DNA of 64,000 bases from Adiantum capillus-veneris. Its lineage: Eukaryota; Streptophyta; Polypodiopsida; Polypodiales; Pteridaceae. The stretch covers positions 75,814,791-75,878,790 of the forward strand of contig CM043948.1 in assembly GCA_014529385.2 (NCBI GenBank), written 5' to 3'. Of the stretch, positions 22,577-34,289 are shown in pieces; within the stretch, counting starts at the first letter, position 1, and each line of letters opens with the position of its first letter. Both the position numbers and the translations under genes were made by a program. The notes under the pieces were generated by a model, which saw only the letters and a program-made list of their open reading frames with translations, was not told where the DNA came from and made no database searches.

Positions 22577-24943
22577 TGCTCGGGCTACTTTGAAGTGTAT
22601 CGTTAATGATCAAGAAAACATAAATATTTATATGTAAGAAAGAGAGAGAAGGGGGTGCTTGTTGCACTAATGCCTTCTTATAAATCTGTCATGAACAATC
22701 AAAGTGAGATTAGTATTTGTTCAACATAGCCTGAGTAAATTACACCACAACACATCACAAGAAAAAAGACACCCCAATCACTGTCTTAAGGCCAGGGGAG
22801 TCCTCTCCACCTTGTTGCCCTCTTACAGCATGTGGGATTTATGGATAAATTGATAACAATACCCGGAGACAAGCTATCAAGAACTTAAATAAAACACCAA
22901 GACACTTACACATCATTATTGTCCATGACTTCACGTTGGAAGGGAGACAAGGTATCCATGCTTAGTCCAAATTCACCCTCCTTGATTCAGCAAATGTTGG
23001 GCTTACTCTAGTAGGAGAAATGATAGATTTCCTACTCTCAATTTAATGATCACTCTCTCTTACAATGGCATAGAGTTCCCTTGCTAATCACCCCTAATAC
23101 AACACATACATATGCCTAATGCCAATGAGATTCCACTCAAGAGCTCCTTCTCAAGAGGTTGAGCTTGGCTTCTCAAGCTATAACATAGTGCTCTTTCTTC
23201 TCCCCCCTTTCTGTGCTAGCTACACCCTCCTTTTATAGCAATTTTGAAGGCTAGGGTTGCTCCTCTAACCATGGTTGGGTTAGATTTTCAGCAATTTATC
23301 TAATTTCTTTTGCTTGGAATTATCAAGAAGTTGGTGGGGAAAGAGAGAGGAGAGAAATGGAGGTGATAGGACTTTTCATAGTGGGTTAGTGTTAGTAGAG
23401 TTAGTATTAATTTACAAATGGAATTGAATATTTACAATGGGAGTATCCATGTAGGATACAAATAAGGAAGAAAAACTCTTAAGAGGTAAGAAAAGGTGGA
23501 TTTCTTACAAGGTTGATGCTCCAAGTGTCTTGAGTAGGGCCAATTTTGACGCTTGTTGACGGTCCACTAGCTTTGACGGTCTATTTTTTCTCCACTCTTG
23601 ACCTTCCTTGAGAGACAAGGTAATGGAAGCTGAGTAATCAACCACCATGATGCTGTCTTTTAAGAGAAGAGGCTGAATTTTGTGGTTTTTTTGGATAGAT
23701 ATGGGTAATTTGGAGGAGGAAAAATGAGACTAGGTGGTCAATTTTGGAATGGAATTGTGTGTGGGAGGTATGAGTTCACCATGGTTTCTCTTATTCTTCA
23801 AGGTTGAGGAGAAGGTGAGTAGGGTGCAGAGAGGAGTGGTGAGAGAGGTGGGGATGATGAGTGGAGAAGTGTGTGTGAAAGAGGAAAATGATAAAGTGGA
23901 AGAGAGAGTGTGGCTGCATAGCATGGGAAAACTGGGGTCCACTAATAAATTCATAGCTCACAGCTCATAGCTCAAAAAAATATGAAAAAATTTGAGGCAA
24001 AAGTTCAGCCCACGAGCTACAACTTTTGTTTGTATCACCTTTTCAAATTCGGAGAGCAAGTGAATTTTAAAAATTCAGCAAAACCGATCGTTTTTTTCCA
24101 CTGCACAAGGTTCTTGTGGGGTCCTTCTTTGGATGATTCTTTTGAATACCTCCAAGAGTGAGCCCTCCATAGTGCATGTATGCATGCCACCTACTCTTGA
24201 CCTTATTTGATAGGTCTATAATTGAAGATATTGTTGAGATCATGATATAAGTGAATAGTACAACTAAGAAAATCAAATATTGAGGGGTCTAAAAAATATG
24301 TACATGTCAAATATAAATAATACAAGTGGAAAAAATATAAAGTGGTCAAAAGAAATCTCTCTCATTATGAGGCTACCATAAAAAGATAAATATTTTTGGT
24401 GTTCTAATTTTTTAGAAAAAAACAAAATAGATGTAGGAAGGGAAAAATCACAATAGTGAAAAAATATACACATAGATAAAACTAGTTTTTTTGGATTTTT
24501 GTTGGGGTGGAGTTACACCAAATATAAGAGAACGTTACATGAAAATATTTCTATATGGAATAAAGAGTATGAAAAATGGTAAGAAAAATTGTGGTAATGG
24601 TGAGGCAATGTACAGAGCATAAATAACACACACCTAGGTAGAAATATTTAAATAAATACCAAAATAATTTTTAAAAAATCTTTTATTTAGGCTCTATATA
24701 CAAAGAAATATTTACATACGCATGGGCCATAATATACTTATATTTTTTATTTTTTTGGCTCAACTAGCCCAATGACTAGCTAATTGAGGGTTTTTTATTT
24801 CAGTAAGGAGATATGGGAAAAGTCCCCTAACTCACACGCACCTATTTACAGTGAAAGGGTGAGGGTAACCAAAGTGTTTGAGTGATTTGATAGGGTGAGA
24901 TAACTCACTATGGCAATTACAGAGAGCCGAAAAACGGCTATCA
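22260..24943 (-). repeat. E2 5' LTR
   Basis: TG...CA copy of 12584-15290. It carries a good TATA motif on the minus strand (CTATAAAAGG, plus 23231-23239) that is mutated in the other LTR. It contains (AG)n at 22522-22573 and a stretch of about 21 bp near 23487 absent from the other LTR. Confidence 0.93.
23231..23239 (-). promoter_or_regulatory. TATA box of E2 5' LTR
   Basis: TATAAAAGG on the minus strand inside the 5' LTR, upstream of the leader ORFs. The corresponding site in the 3' LTR has TTCATA. Confidence 0.5.
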
Positions 24944-24967
24944 ATAGTACAGACCATGTAAGAAGGG
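24944..24967 (+). pseudogene. 24-base fragment of gypsy A gag between two insertions
   Basis: After the ATAG duplication the next codons give S-T-D-H-V-R-R, the middle of a CX2CX4HX4C knuckle whose first half ends at 12583. The last five bases, AAGGG, are the target duplication of gypsy D; the same five bases occur next to its distant LTR end at 45655-45659 (as CCCTT on the plus strand). Confidence 0.85.
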
Positions 24968-26917
24968 TGTAAGGTCTCTAACCCCGATCAAAAAGAGCAC
25001 CATTGTACCATGAAATGAACATAGTGGAAAAAGTTACTATTTTTAGCAGTTTTCTAAATTCTGTCAGTGCCATGATGTTTAGAATGTTTCAAAGCTTCGA
25101 AATGTGAATTAAAATAATTTCTGCAAAAACATTAAAAAAATAGTAAGTTTTTTGTCACCCAACCCATCCAGTTTTGACCGTCTCGAAAAACTGCACCCGT
25201 ACCCTAAATTTGAAAAAAATGCATTTTCGGACCCCGGGGGCTGCTAAATATGGCAGGTACTCCGGCCAGTACGTCTTAGTTAGAGCTTCCTATAGCAATT
25301 TTTGGCATCAAAATCCGACTCGTATGACCCGTTTTAGCCTAGAACCAATTTTCCTAAAAATTGTCCGGGGAGGTACCGGGGGCCCGAGGCTGTGTGGGAA
25401 CAGGTTCCAGCCCACTCCATACTAGCTTTAGAAGCTAGGGGACACCCTCTTGCCTTGTGGGAGTCCTGGGAAAGCTGCCAAGCCAGTAACTAAGTCTCAG
25501 AGTCAGTTAAACTAGCCAACATGACACTTGGTGATTAGGGAACTAGACTTTCCATGCTTAACTGGAGAAGCTCCCAGATGCATTTAGCAACCCATGTCAA
25601 TTTTCAGCTTGTAGGAGCCTATTTAAGACCTGCACACACACACACACACACACAGGCTCACACACACACCTACACACACCTTGGGGAGGTGCTGTCGGTA
25701 CACACATCCTTTGAAGGAGAAGCAAGGAGAGAGGTGTTGTCGAATTCTAGCCTCAAGAAGCTCGATTAAATCAGAATCGAGAGAATTATCATCCCTTAAT
25801 CACAGTAACCACGGTTTAATTAATGCTTTCTGCAAATCCTTTTCATTACCATTTAAATTCCTCGTCTATTATGCTTATTCCTAGTCGTAATTCTCTATAA
25901 TTACTCTCTAATTTCTCTTTAACCATATTCTATTATGTAATCATCATACCATACCTGAATTATCAGCCATTCATCATCCTTCATTAGTGATTAGTGCATG
26001 ATTAATAGAATTGTCTCTCTCTAGGTAACATAGTAATGAATCGGTAAGCTGGTAATTGTGTAGATTGATGATAATCACTCTTTCTATCACGCATTGATAT
26101 TGTAGCGGATTTAGATTCATTTTTGTTATGCATTAAGATATAATTAAAGTAAGATTAATCTGTTATTAAGTCTCTAAGAGGTGGTTTTTCTCACACCTAT
26201 GCATGCGGTGATTTTGCACCCTCTAATTGCTAGGAAAGAGATTAATCGTGCTTAATTCATCTCTCTGGTAATTCCATTAGTGAAATCCTATTATTCTTAA
26301 TCATGTAAGCCGAGTAATTATCTTTAGGGCCGGTTCCCATAGGATTAAATATCATCCATAATCTAAATCTCTCATATAGGAGGGATTATTTAATGTTGCT
26401 AATCTATCAATTGGTTGTTATGACCCTCACGGACATTAGCTCTTTTCTTCAAGCTAATCATTTAAAGTAGTGAGTTTCAAATGGCCCCGGTTAAGAGAAC
26501 TCGCTTCGGTGGTGTCCACGACCACGAGGCGGGAACGAGCAATACAAATGGAAAAGGAAAAGCTCCCATGGTCAAACAACCACCGGCCATCTCACGAGTC
26601 AATGACGAAGAAATGGAAGAGGTAGATCACAGTTTTATTCAAGATGTTTAATTTAACATTGCATACGTTTAGCTAGGAATGAACATATCCTCAAACATGT
26701 TGGAGAAATGCGACGTAAACCTAGGCAATTGAATTCATTTGTATATTAAAGCCTAAAGTAGGAAAGAAATGATTGATGGATATATTGTTTGCAATAGGAA
26801 AGAATGTCTGCTAGGGAAAATTTAGCTCGGCATGTTCATTCTATTTCCAATGTTGAATTAGTCATGAACCCCTTCTTGATCACAGGGGACAGAGTTCCTG
26901 GTTAAGGGCTCTTGAAT

Positions 26918-27001
26918 CCACGTCTGCTGGTTAAGCGGTGGATACCCACGTCTCCTGGTTAAGCGGTGGGAACCCACGTCTGCTAGTGAAGCGGTGGGAA
27001 T
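26918..27001. repeat. 28-bp minisatellite, three units
   Basis: Three copies of a unit starting CCACGTCT(G/C)CTGGTTAAGC at 26918, 26946 and 26974. The 3' LTR (near 32927) has only one unit, so it expanded or contracted after insertion. Confidence 0.85.
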
Positions 27002-27651
27002 GTCCATGTCGTGCTTTCTATGCGGTGGACATACCTAGTTGTATGGGCAGCTAGGCGACAAAAGGAGGAGTAAACTCTCGCTGGAGGGGGGATGTTGTAC
27101 CTCTGGAACATTGGAATTTTAATGAATAAGTTTGAGTACAATTTTACTAGAATACTGTCTTGGTGCCGCTTTGCAATACTGGTTGAAGGGCTATCTTAAC
27201 GAACATTGTGACTGGGAATCTAATGAAGGAATTTTTATGTTGAACAATTATTGTGGTAGTAATTAGGTCACACAGGGAAGTGTGAGTGTGGGGGTGGAAA
27301 GTGGGGGCTTGGCTCAGGTTGCCAATGCCTATGAGAAGGGTGGTCCCGATTGGTCGGGAACTCTCTGTCCCCATAGTGCTTACTCGATATTAGTAATGCT
27401 CATTGCCCCTAGAGTTGGGAATTCTCGAGAGTACGTACCTCTGAAACATGGGTAAAAAGGCACTCGAGGTTTCTCTCCTCTTGGAAGGTGGGTCTTAGGA
27501 TCGCTAGATAGTTTAAGTATGCTTCCCCTGCGAGGTGGAGCTAGATCTCATTGTTAGTAGGCTCGAACTCGACTCACTTTGTGATGAGAGATCATCCACT
27601 AGCTAAACCCTGAACCACTTTGTTTGCTTCCGTTATAGATCTAGTGGCCAC

Positions 27652-28972
27652 TGATGGGGGCTTTTCACAGGCCAAGCTCCCATACCCTTCTTCTCTCGTC
27701 CCCACCCCATGAAAACCCCCTCTTATGGAGGAAGTGATAAAAGACATTGGAAAAAGTAAGAAAAAAATAAAGTATGATTATGTAAATATATGAGAAAGGT
27801 AAAATAGGCCACCTCATGCCTGCGGGGCAGCCCATCCCCACCTTGCCTTTTTTTTCTTCACTGTTGCCCCGCCGTGTGTCCCTTTTCCTCTCCTCCACTC
27901 AAAAGGTCAACCCCCTCTCTCTTCCCCTTGTCCTTTCTCCTTTCTCTCTCCCCTCAAGCTACCCCACCTCTCACCAATAATGCATTCTAACTCACCAATA
28001 ATGCACCCTAACTCACATGCAACTTACCTTATCTTCCAAAATAGTATACCCCACCCCCTCTTTCTCTCTCCTATCATATCCCATGACCCAAATACCCCCC
28101 TCTCTCTCTAAAGGGCGCCATGTCTTTTGTCTTGTAGCTAAATAACCTCCCCCACACTCACACACACTCAGTTTCACTGAAAAAGGTGTCCACAGACACA
28201 TCCCCACCCGGTGGTTACCTGATTTTTGTTGTGTTCACACACATTTGCACACAGATTCACCTCTGAGCACACTCCCCTCTCTCCCCTCTTGTAATTACTT
28301 TATTCTCCATGTCACCTCTCACTTTTTTTTCATCAACCCATCTCTCTCTCTTAGTCTCTCTCTCATGAGACTGCTGTTCTGGCACATATACACACAGCCA
28401 GACAAGTGGGGCCCACAGTCACATGGCCTATGTAGATAATGATTTCTTCATTTCTAAATTCTAGAATTTCTCCCCCCCCCCCCCTCCTCCCCTATATAAA
28501 GAGGGGTCACCATCACACAAAAACACACAACATCACCAAAGAACACACTATGCACTGTGTGTGCCTAGTGCACACACACACACCCACACCATCACCATCA
28601 CCGCAATCACCATGCTTGTCTTGAGCATGACCTCTACACCCTTGGCTATGGAAGATGAAGGGCAACTAAATGAAGGATGATGGCCATAATCCTCGTGCGA
28701 GTCTTCGCCATCAACTCCCACCTATCCGCCATGTGCTCTACCACTCTCTCCCTTCTCATTCCCCTACCCTATGCTCTCCATTTCATCTCCTAATTCTCTA
28801 AATAAAGCTTGAGTTTTTGTGAGTATGTTTTCTTGCAATTTTTTGCCCATGTGAGGTGTGCGGAATCGCCACCTAGTCTTGTGTTTTGGAGTGAGCTTGT
28901 GTATGTGTGAAGGGTGTGCGGATTCGCCATCCTTTTGTGATGCCTAAGTACTAAGCCGCTATACCCCCTCCC

Positions 28973-29021
<49 letters not shown>

Positions 29022-29231
29022 TGATCTCATTCCCTTTCCTTTTCATCATTACTCCCAAGCATCCATCTCTCTTGGATGAAAAATTTGTTATGGTTGTGTG
29101 TTGTTTGCGTCCTAGCCGCTAAAGCTAGGTGGTGCCCTCTGTTTGCTTTACCATGACAGGCTCGAGGTGCGCCATTCGGTCCCCAGTGTTTTAGAGGCCG
29201 TCGGGGTTCGGGGTTCGCTTTGCTCCCGTCA
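27652..29231 (+). mobile_element. solo LTR inside the gypsy D 5' LTR
   Basis: It starts TGATGGGGGC and ends CTCCCGTCA, flanked by CCAC at 27648-27651 and 29232-29235. The uninterrupted target is present in the other LTR (minus strand, near 45710), which proves the insertion. It has a TATA box (28493-28500) and CT repeats (about 28975-29019). Its downstream half is related to 49726-50737. There are no internal domains, as expected after LTR-LTR recombination. Confidence 0.9.
28493..28500 (+). promoter_or_regulatory. TATA box of solo LTR
   Basis: TATATAAA in the context CCTATATAAAGAGG, with a counterpart at 49828-49835 in the related LTR. Confidence 0.6.
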
Positions 29232-29288
29232 CCACTAGGTTCACCATCAGATCCGTCGTTTGATACGGCAGGGTGGGGACCTCACACT

Positions 29289-29300
29289 TGGTATCAGAGC
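29289..29300 (+). other. gypsy D primer-binding site (tRNA-iMet type)
   Basis: TGGTATCAGAGC, a perfect match to the common plant tRNA-iMet site, two bases after the LTR end. Confidence 0.9.
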
Positions 29301-29770
29301 TATAGGTTTACGAATTGGAAAATGATGTTGTTCGAAATTTTAAAAACTAAGGGATTGTAGGATAGCTCGTACTCAAAGCTTGAGCATGATGTTTCCCAGA
29401 ATAATGACATTGGATTTGTCTAGTGGATTGTCTCCTGAGTGATGTTAAAGAGTTTTACTCGTTGAGCTTGTTGGGATTCAATGGGTTCCACATGATGTTT
29501 TTTGAGAAGTTGTTGGTGCGACTAGTGCTGCGGGCAGGTAGCCTGTTGATGCACATAAAGTTATAAGTATAGATCAAAGCTCTCGAGTAAAGTTTTAAAC
29601 ATTATTTATCGGAAAATTTTGGATGTATTCAATGGAATTTAGACTAATGGTGGAATGGTTAAATCCTTTGTGATAGATGTACAGATTAAGTAGGCTGGAT
29701 AAGCTCAAAAGTCAAATTTCTTCCTGAAGTATGGAAAAGCCTAGGTTCATTTGAAAAGAGTGCTATAGTA

Positions 29771-30736
29771 ATGAATTTTATACCATTGGAAGAGGCACCG
29801 CCTGCTGCTCTCTACTCGGGAGCGCAAGAGAAGAAGCTCCTCCTTAAAAAAGCTCAGCCTCCAACCTTTAAAGGCGAAGGGGTTAATGTGGAGAGAGATG
29901 CGGAAGTATGGATGGAAGCAATGGACGACTATTTCAAAGTTGTAGGAACCCAACCCGTGAACCAAACTATGCTTGCGATGTTCCGCTTGTCTGGCAATGC
30001 CAAGATATGGTGGAAGCAACATTGCAGGGATTTGGATATTAAGGGATCTTCCCAATCCTGGGAAGACATCAAAGCTGCAATAATGGGACGTTATTTACCA
30101 CCCTCCTACAAAACCTTGAAGATGAATGAGTTCTTTTCACTTCGGTAGCTGAATTCATCTGTCAAAGAATATTATGAAAATTTCGTCACTCTTCAGAGAT
30201 ATGCTCCTAAGATGACGTTGGAACAACAGGTAGCACGGTTCTGCCAAGGACTCATCGACCCCCTGAACAACCAACTAGAAGCTCTCAGGCCAGCAGCTGT
30301 GCAAGATGCCTTGCTAAGGGCCAAACCGTTAGCTAAATAGATTCAGAGGACTACCCAAGATAGTGAATACTATTTTTCAAAGAGGGCCTGGCCAGAAAAC
30401 TGGAGTAATAAACCAATCAACCCTGCATACGACCATCGTCCAGTAGTAGCTACAACGGCAGCTATTGAGTTTCCCAATATAAGATGCTTTGAGTGCCAGG
30501 AGTATGAACATTACAAAAGTCGATGTCCAAAAAGGATTTCCCAAACATCCAGTATTAATAATGTACCTCTGAATGTCAACAGGCGAGGTCAACCAAACGG
30601 AAGAGGAGGCCGAGGAAGAGGAAACATAGGACAAGGAAGCGGAGCTTTCGCTAATGCCGCAGTGAAACAACCAACTGTGGGTGATGAAGCTATCGAGAGA
30701 GCATCTCTGTATGCTGCAACTGCTAGTGAGCAATAA
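29771..30736 (+). pseudogene. gypsy D gag, two in-frame stops
   Basis: ATG 29771. A retrotransposon-gag domain (VWMEAMDDYFKVV, then IWWKQH and WEDIKAAIMGRYLPP) is followed by a knuckle CFECQEYEHYKSRC (about 30485-30526) and a Gly/Arg-rich tail. Stops are TAG at 30146-30148 and 30338-30340; both fit CAG to TAG. No protease or RT follows. Confidence 0.88.
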
Positions 30737-30908
30737 TTCAAGCACCAGGACCTCATCAAAGTTCAGTAGAATAAGACGCATAAAACTAAAGACAATTCTA
30801 TTATCAAAGGATGACTTTACTTTCGACAAGGGATATATGTACCTAAGTAGTTAGCATAGAGTTTATCCACATGTATTCTTGAGATGAAGACATCTCAAAT
30901 TTTTCATG

Positions 30909-30918
30909 TTCGGGAGGT
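30909..30918 (+). other. gypsy D polypurine tract
   Basis: A GGGAGG core (TTCGGGAGGT) directly precedes the TGTAAGG start of the 3' LTR. Confidence 0.6.
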
Positions 30919-31583
30919 TGTAAGGTCTCTGACCCCGATCAAAAAGAGCACCATTGTACCATGAAATGAACATAATGAAAAAAGTTACTATTTTTAGCAG
31001 TTTTCCAAATTCTGTCAGTGCCATGATGTTTAGAATGTTTCAAAGCTTCGAAATGTGAATAAAAATAATTTCTGCAAAAAAATTTCCAAAAATAGTAGGT
31101 TTTTGGTCACCCGACCCGTCCAGTTTTGACCGTCTCGAAAAACTGCACCCGTACCCCAAATTTGAAAAAAAATGCATTTTTGCACCCCGGGGGCTTCTAA
31201 ATATGGTAGATACTTGGGCCAGTACGTCTTAGTTAGAGCTTCGTATAGCAATTTTCGGCATCAAAATCCGACTCATATGACCCGTTTTAGCCTAGAACCA
31301 ATTTTCCTAAAAATTGTCCGGGGAGGTACCGGGGACTCGAGGCTGTGTGGGAACAGGTTCCAGCCCACTCCAAACCAGCTTTAGCAGCTAGGGGGTGCCC
31401 TCTTGCCTTGTGGGAGTCCTGGGAAAGCTGCCAAGCCAGTAACTAGGTCTCAGAGTCAGTTAAACTAGCCAACCTGACACTTGGTGAGTAGGGAACTAGA
31501 CTTGCCATGCTTAACTAGAGAAGCTCCCAGATGCATTTAGCAACCCATGTCGATTTTCAGCCTGTAGGAGCCTATTTAAAGAC

Positions 31584-31640
<57 letters not shown>

Positions 31641-33219
31641 CTCACACACACACCCGGTGCACACACACACACACCTACACACACCTTGGGGAGGTGATGC
31701 CGGAACACACATCCTTTGAAGGAGAAGCAAGGAGGGAGGTGCTATCGAATTCTAGCCTCAAGAATCTCGATTAAATCACAGAATCGAGAGGATTATCATC
31801 CCTTAATCACGGTAACCACGGTTTAATTAATGCTTTCTGCAAATCCTTTTCATCACCATCTAAATTCCTCGTCTATTATGCTTATTCCTAGTCGTAATTC
31901 TCTATAATTACTCTCTAATTTCTCTTTAACCATATTCTATTATGTAATCATCACACCATAGCTGAATTATCAGCCATTCATCATCCTTAATTAGTGATTA
32001 GTGCATGATTAATAGAATTTTCTCTCTCTAGGTAGCATAGTAATTAATCGGTAAGCTGGTAATTGTGTAGATTGATGAGAATCACTCTTTCTATCACGCA
32101 TTGATATTGTAGATGATTTAGATTCATTTCTGTTATGCATTAAGATATAATTAAGGTAAGATTAATCTGTCATTAAGTCTCTAAGAGGTGGTTTTTCTCA
32201 CACCTATGCATGCGGTGATTCTGCACCCTCTAATTGCTAGGAAAGAGATTAATCGTGCTTAATTAATCTCTCTGGTAATTCCATTAGTGAAATCCTATTA
32301 TTCTTAATCATGTAAGCCAAGTAATTATCTTTAGAGCCGGTTCCCATAGGATTAAATATCATCCATAATCTAAATCTCTCATATAGGAGGGATTATTTAA
32401 TGTTGCTAATCTATCAATTGGTTGTTATGACGCTCACGGACATTAGCTCTTTTCTCCAAGCTAATCATTTAAAGTAGTGAGTTTAAAATGACCCATGTTA
32501 AGAGAACTCTCTTTGGTGGTGTCCACCACCACGAGGCGGGAACGAGCAATACAAATGGGGAAGGAAAAGCTCCCATGGTCGAACAACCACCGGCTATCTC
32601 ACGAGCCAATGACGAAGAAATGGAAGAGGTAGATCACAGTTTTATTCAAGATGTTTAATTAAACATTGCATACGTTTATCTAGGAATGAACATATTCCCA
32701 AACATGTTGGAGAAATCCGACGGAAACCTAGGCAATTGAATTTATTTGTATATTAAAACCTAAAGTAGGAAAGAAATGATTGATGAATATATTGTTTGCA
32801 ATAGAAAAGAATGTCTGCTAGGGAAAAGTTAGCTCGGCATGTTCATTCTATTTCCAATGTTGAATTAGTCATGGATCCCCTCCTGATCACAGGGAGCAGA
32901 GTTCCTAGTTAAGGGCTCTTGAATCCACGTCTGCTGGTTAAGCGGTGGGAATGTCCATGTCGTGCTTTCTATGCGGTGGACATACCTAGTTGTATGGACA
33001 GCTAGGCGACAACGGGAGGAGTAAACTCTCGCTGGAGGGGGGATGTTGTACCTCCAGAACATTGGAATTTTAATGAATAAGTTTGAGTAGAATTTTACTA
33101 GAATACTGTCTTGGTGCCGCTTTGCAATACTGGTTGAAGGGCTGTCTTAACGAACATTGTTGCTGGGAATCTAATGAAGGAATTTTTATGTTGAACAATT
33201 ATTGTGGTAGTAATTAGGT
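30919..33219 (+). repeat. gypsy D 3' LTR, first part
   Basis: Matches 24968-27268 with few differences (longer CA tract at about 31587-31638, one minisatellite unit). It ends abruptly at TAATTAGGT, where the 5' LTR continues into CACACAGGG. The continuation lies at 46093-45660 on the minus strand. Confidence 0.92.
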
Positions 33220-33876
33220 GGATTATGCTTGCCACCAATGTTCGCAATATGAAAATGAAATTGCGAAAGGAAATTTTCCCACCTCATTTGTTTATCGAAG
33301 AGCTTGGTCTGTGTCATGAAGTACTTAAGGCTTTGGTGATCCGTTTGCAGAATGAAAGGACTCCCAAGTAAATAATGCTTCCACCAATCTAGAGCATGTA
33401 GAACTGCTAAGAGTTCCTTCTCATATATGCCTAGAGCTTGCTCAACAGGGTCAAGCCTTTGACTTTTGTAGGTATTGGGTGCCCTTCCTGGAGAAAAATA
33501 GCTCCAAGGCAATCAGCACAAGCGTCGCATTGGACCTCAAACGGCTTTGACAGATCCGATATTGTAAGCACAGGTTGAGAGATAAGCTTTTCTTTAAGAT
33601 TTTTGAAAGCATTGTTCTCTTTGGTGGACCATATATACCTAACATTTTTCTTTGCTAGATCATGTAATGGTCCCGCTTTCTTGGTGGGGAATTTTGAGAA
33701 TACCATGGGTGCGTAATTGTTGTAGCACTTCACCTTGGAGGGATGGTTTGCCTAGGGCTTGTTGAAGCCTAGAAATAAGATAGCTTACAAGAATAGGGAC
33801 ATCATTAGTTGCTCTTTCATTTAGAAAAATCAAAGCTATCAACATTCGTTTCAATCTCTTTTCCTTTGTGAGCCAT
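33220..33876 (-). pseudogene. gypsy C: gag start joined to RT end and RNase H (deleted)
   Basis: On the minus strand ATG 33876 begins a short gag-like start (MAHKGKEIETN). Near 33745 it switches to the end of an RT domain (FSKFPTKKAGPLHDLAKK) and RNase H (QCDACADCLGAIF near 33530; ALGIYEKELLAV; LQTDHQSLKYF), with frameshifts. Most of gag, protease and RT are missing. The frame is cut at GGKHN by the inversion breakpoint at 33219/33220. Confidence 0.75.
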
Positions 33877-34276
33877 ACTAGCAAATTTTAGGTATAAACT
33901 TTTACTTGTACTTTTGCACTTCAAGCCCTAGTTGCTACTCCTCTTTACGTTCAAAGATAAGCACTCAAGCATCTACACCCATGGCTCAAATATTATTAAT
34001 TGTAAGGAATAGAAGAGAGGGTTCAACAGAGCCAAGAGAGCACCGGTTCTTGTCAAGCTTCTAATAGCTCAATAATGGTGAAGCCATAAGCAAGCCCCGT
34101 AGGACTCCATTGTTAAGACCATAGCTCTTGATGGTGTCCCTACTAACTGCATAAAGCAAGCGTGCTTCAAAGATGAAAAATTCCTATTCTACCTACTCTT
34201 TTGCAATTAATAACACCAACCCTTTGTAGCAAGCTTGAGGGCCTCTCTTCTTGAGCAAGAAAAGAGAAACCAATAG

Positions 34277-34288
34277 CTCTGATACCAA
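34277..34288 (-). other. gypsy C primer-binding site (tRNA-iMet type)
   Basis: GCTCTGATACCA on the plus strand is the exact complement of TGGTATCAGAGC. It is one base from the LTR boundary at 34290. Confidence 0.85.
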
Positions 34289-34289
34289 T

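Larger units (their letters stand above)
12584..24943 (-). mobile_element. E2: near-complete Tat-like Ty3/gypsy retrotransposon
   Basis: 12.4 kb on the minus strand with two very similar 2.7-kb LTRs. A 4-bp duplication, ATAG, lies at 12580-12583 and 24944-24947; removing E2 and one ATAG restores the host gag frame. In its own direction it has: 5' LTR, primer-binding site, ORFs A, B, C and D, a gag-pol frame of 1,717 codons with only four internal stops, PPT, 3' LTR. The second RNase H (archaeal type) between the first RNase H and integrase is the established mark of the Tat lineage. Confidence 0.93.
24968..29286 (+). repeat. gypsy D 5' LTR, interrupted by a solo LTR
   Basis: It starts TGTAAGGTCTCT and ends ACCTCACA, two bases before the primer-binding site. 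24968-27268 matches 30919-33219; the remainder (27269-27651 plus 29236-29286) matches 46093-45660 on the minus strand. It contains CA repeats (25630-25680), a 28-bp minisatellite (26918-27001) and the 1.58-kb solo LTR. Confidence 0.9.
24968..33219 (+). mobile_element. gypsy D: gag-only gypsy element with 2.7-kb LTRs, its 3' LTR split by an inversion
   Basis: 5' LTR 24968-29286 (with a solo LTR inside), primer-binding site 29289-29300, gag 29771-30736, PPT, and 3' LTR from 30919. The 3' LTR stops at 33219; its last roughly 430 bp are at 45660-46093 on the other strand. Between gag and the PPT there are only about 180 bases, where a short stretch (LYFRQGIYVP) resembles sequence just before gypsy integrase. 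I infer an internal deletion of most of pol rather than a natural gag-only element. Confidence 0.85.

Noticed and set aside
26918-27001. CRISPR-like direct repeats
   Set aside because: Three adjoining 28-bp units with no spacers, inside a plant LTR; a minisatellite.
24968-27268. Gypsy D LTR ending at 27268
   Set aside because: Similarity to the second LTR stops there only because the second LTR is cut by the inversion; true LTR end is 29286, shown by CTCACA plus the primer-binding site.
27147-27374. Repeated short ORF also present at 45988-46197
   Set aside because: Both are parts of the gypsy D LTR read on different strands; the similarity is LTR homology, not protein conservation.
34277-34288. 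tRNA gene fragment (GCTCTGATACCA)
   Set aside because: It is the 12-base primer-binding site complement next to an LTR; no cloverleaf sequence around it.
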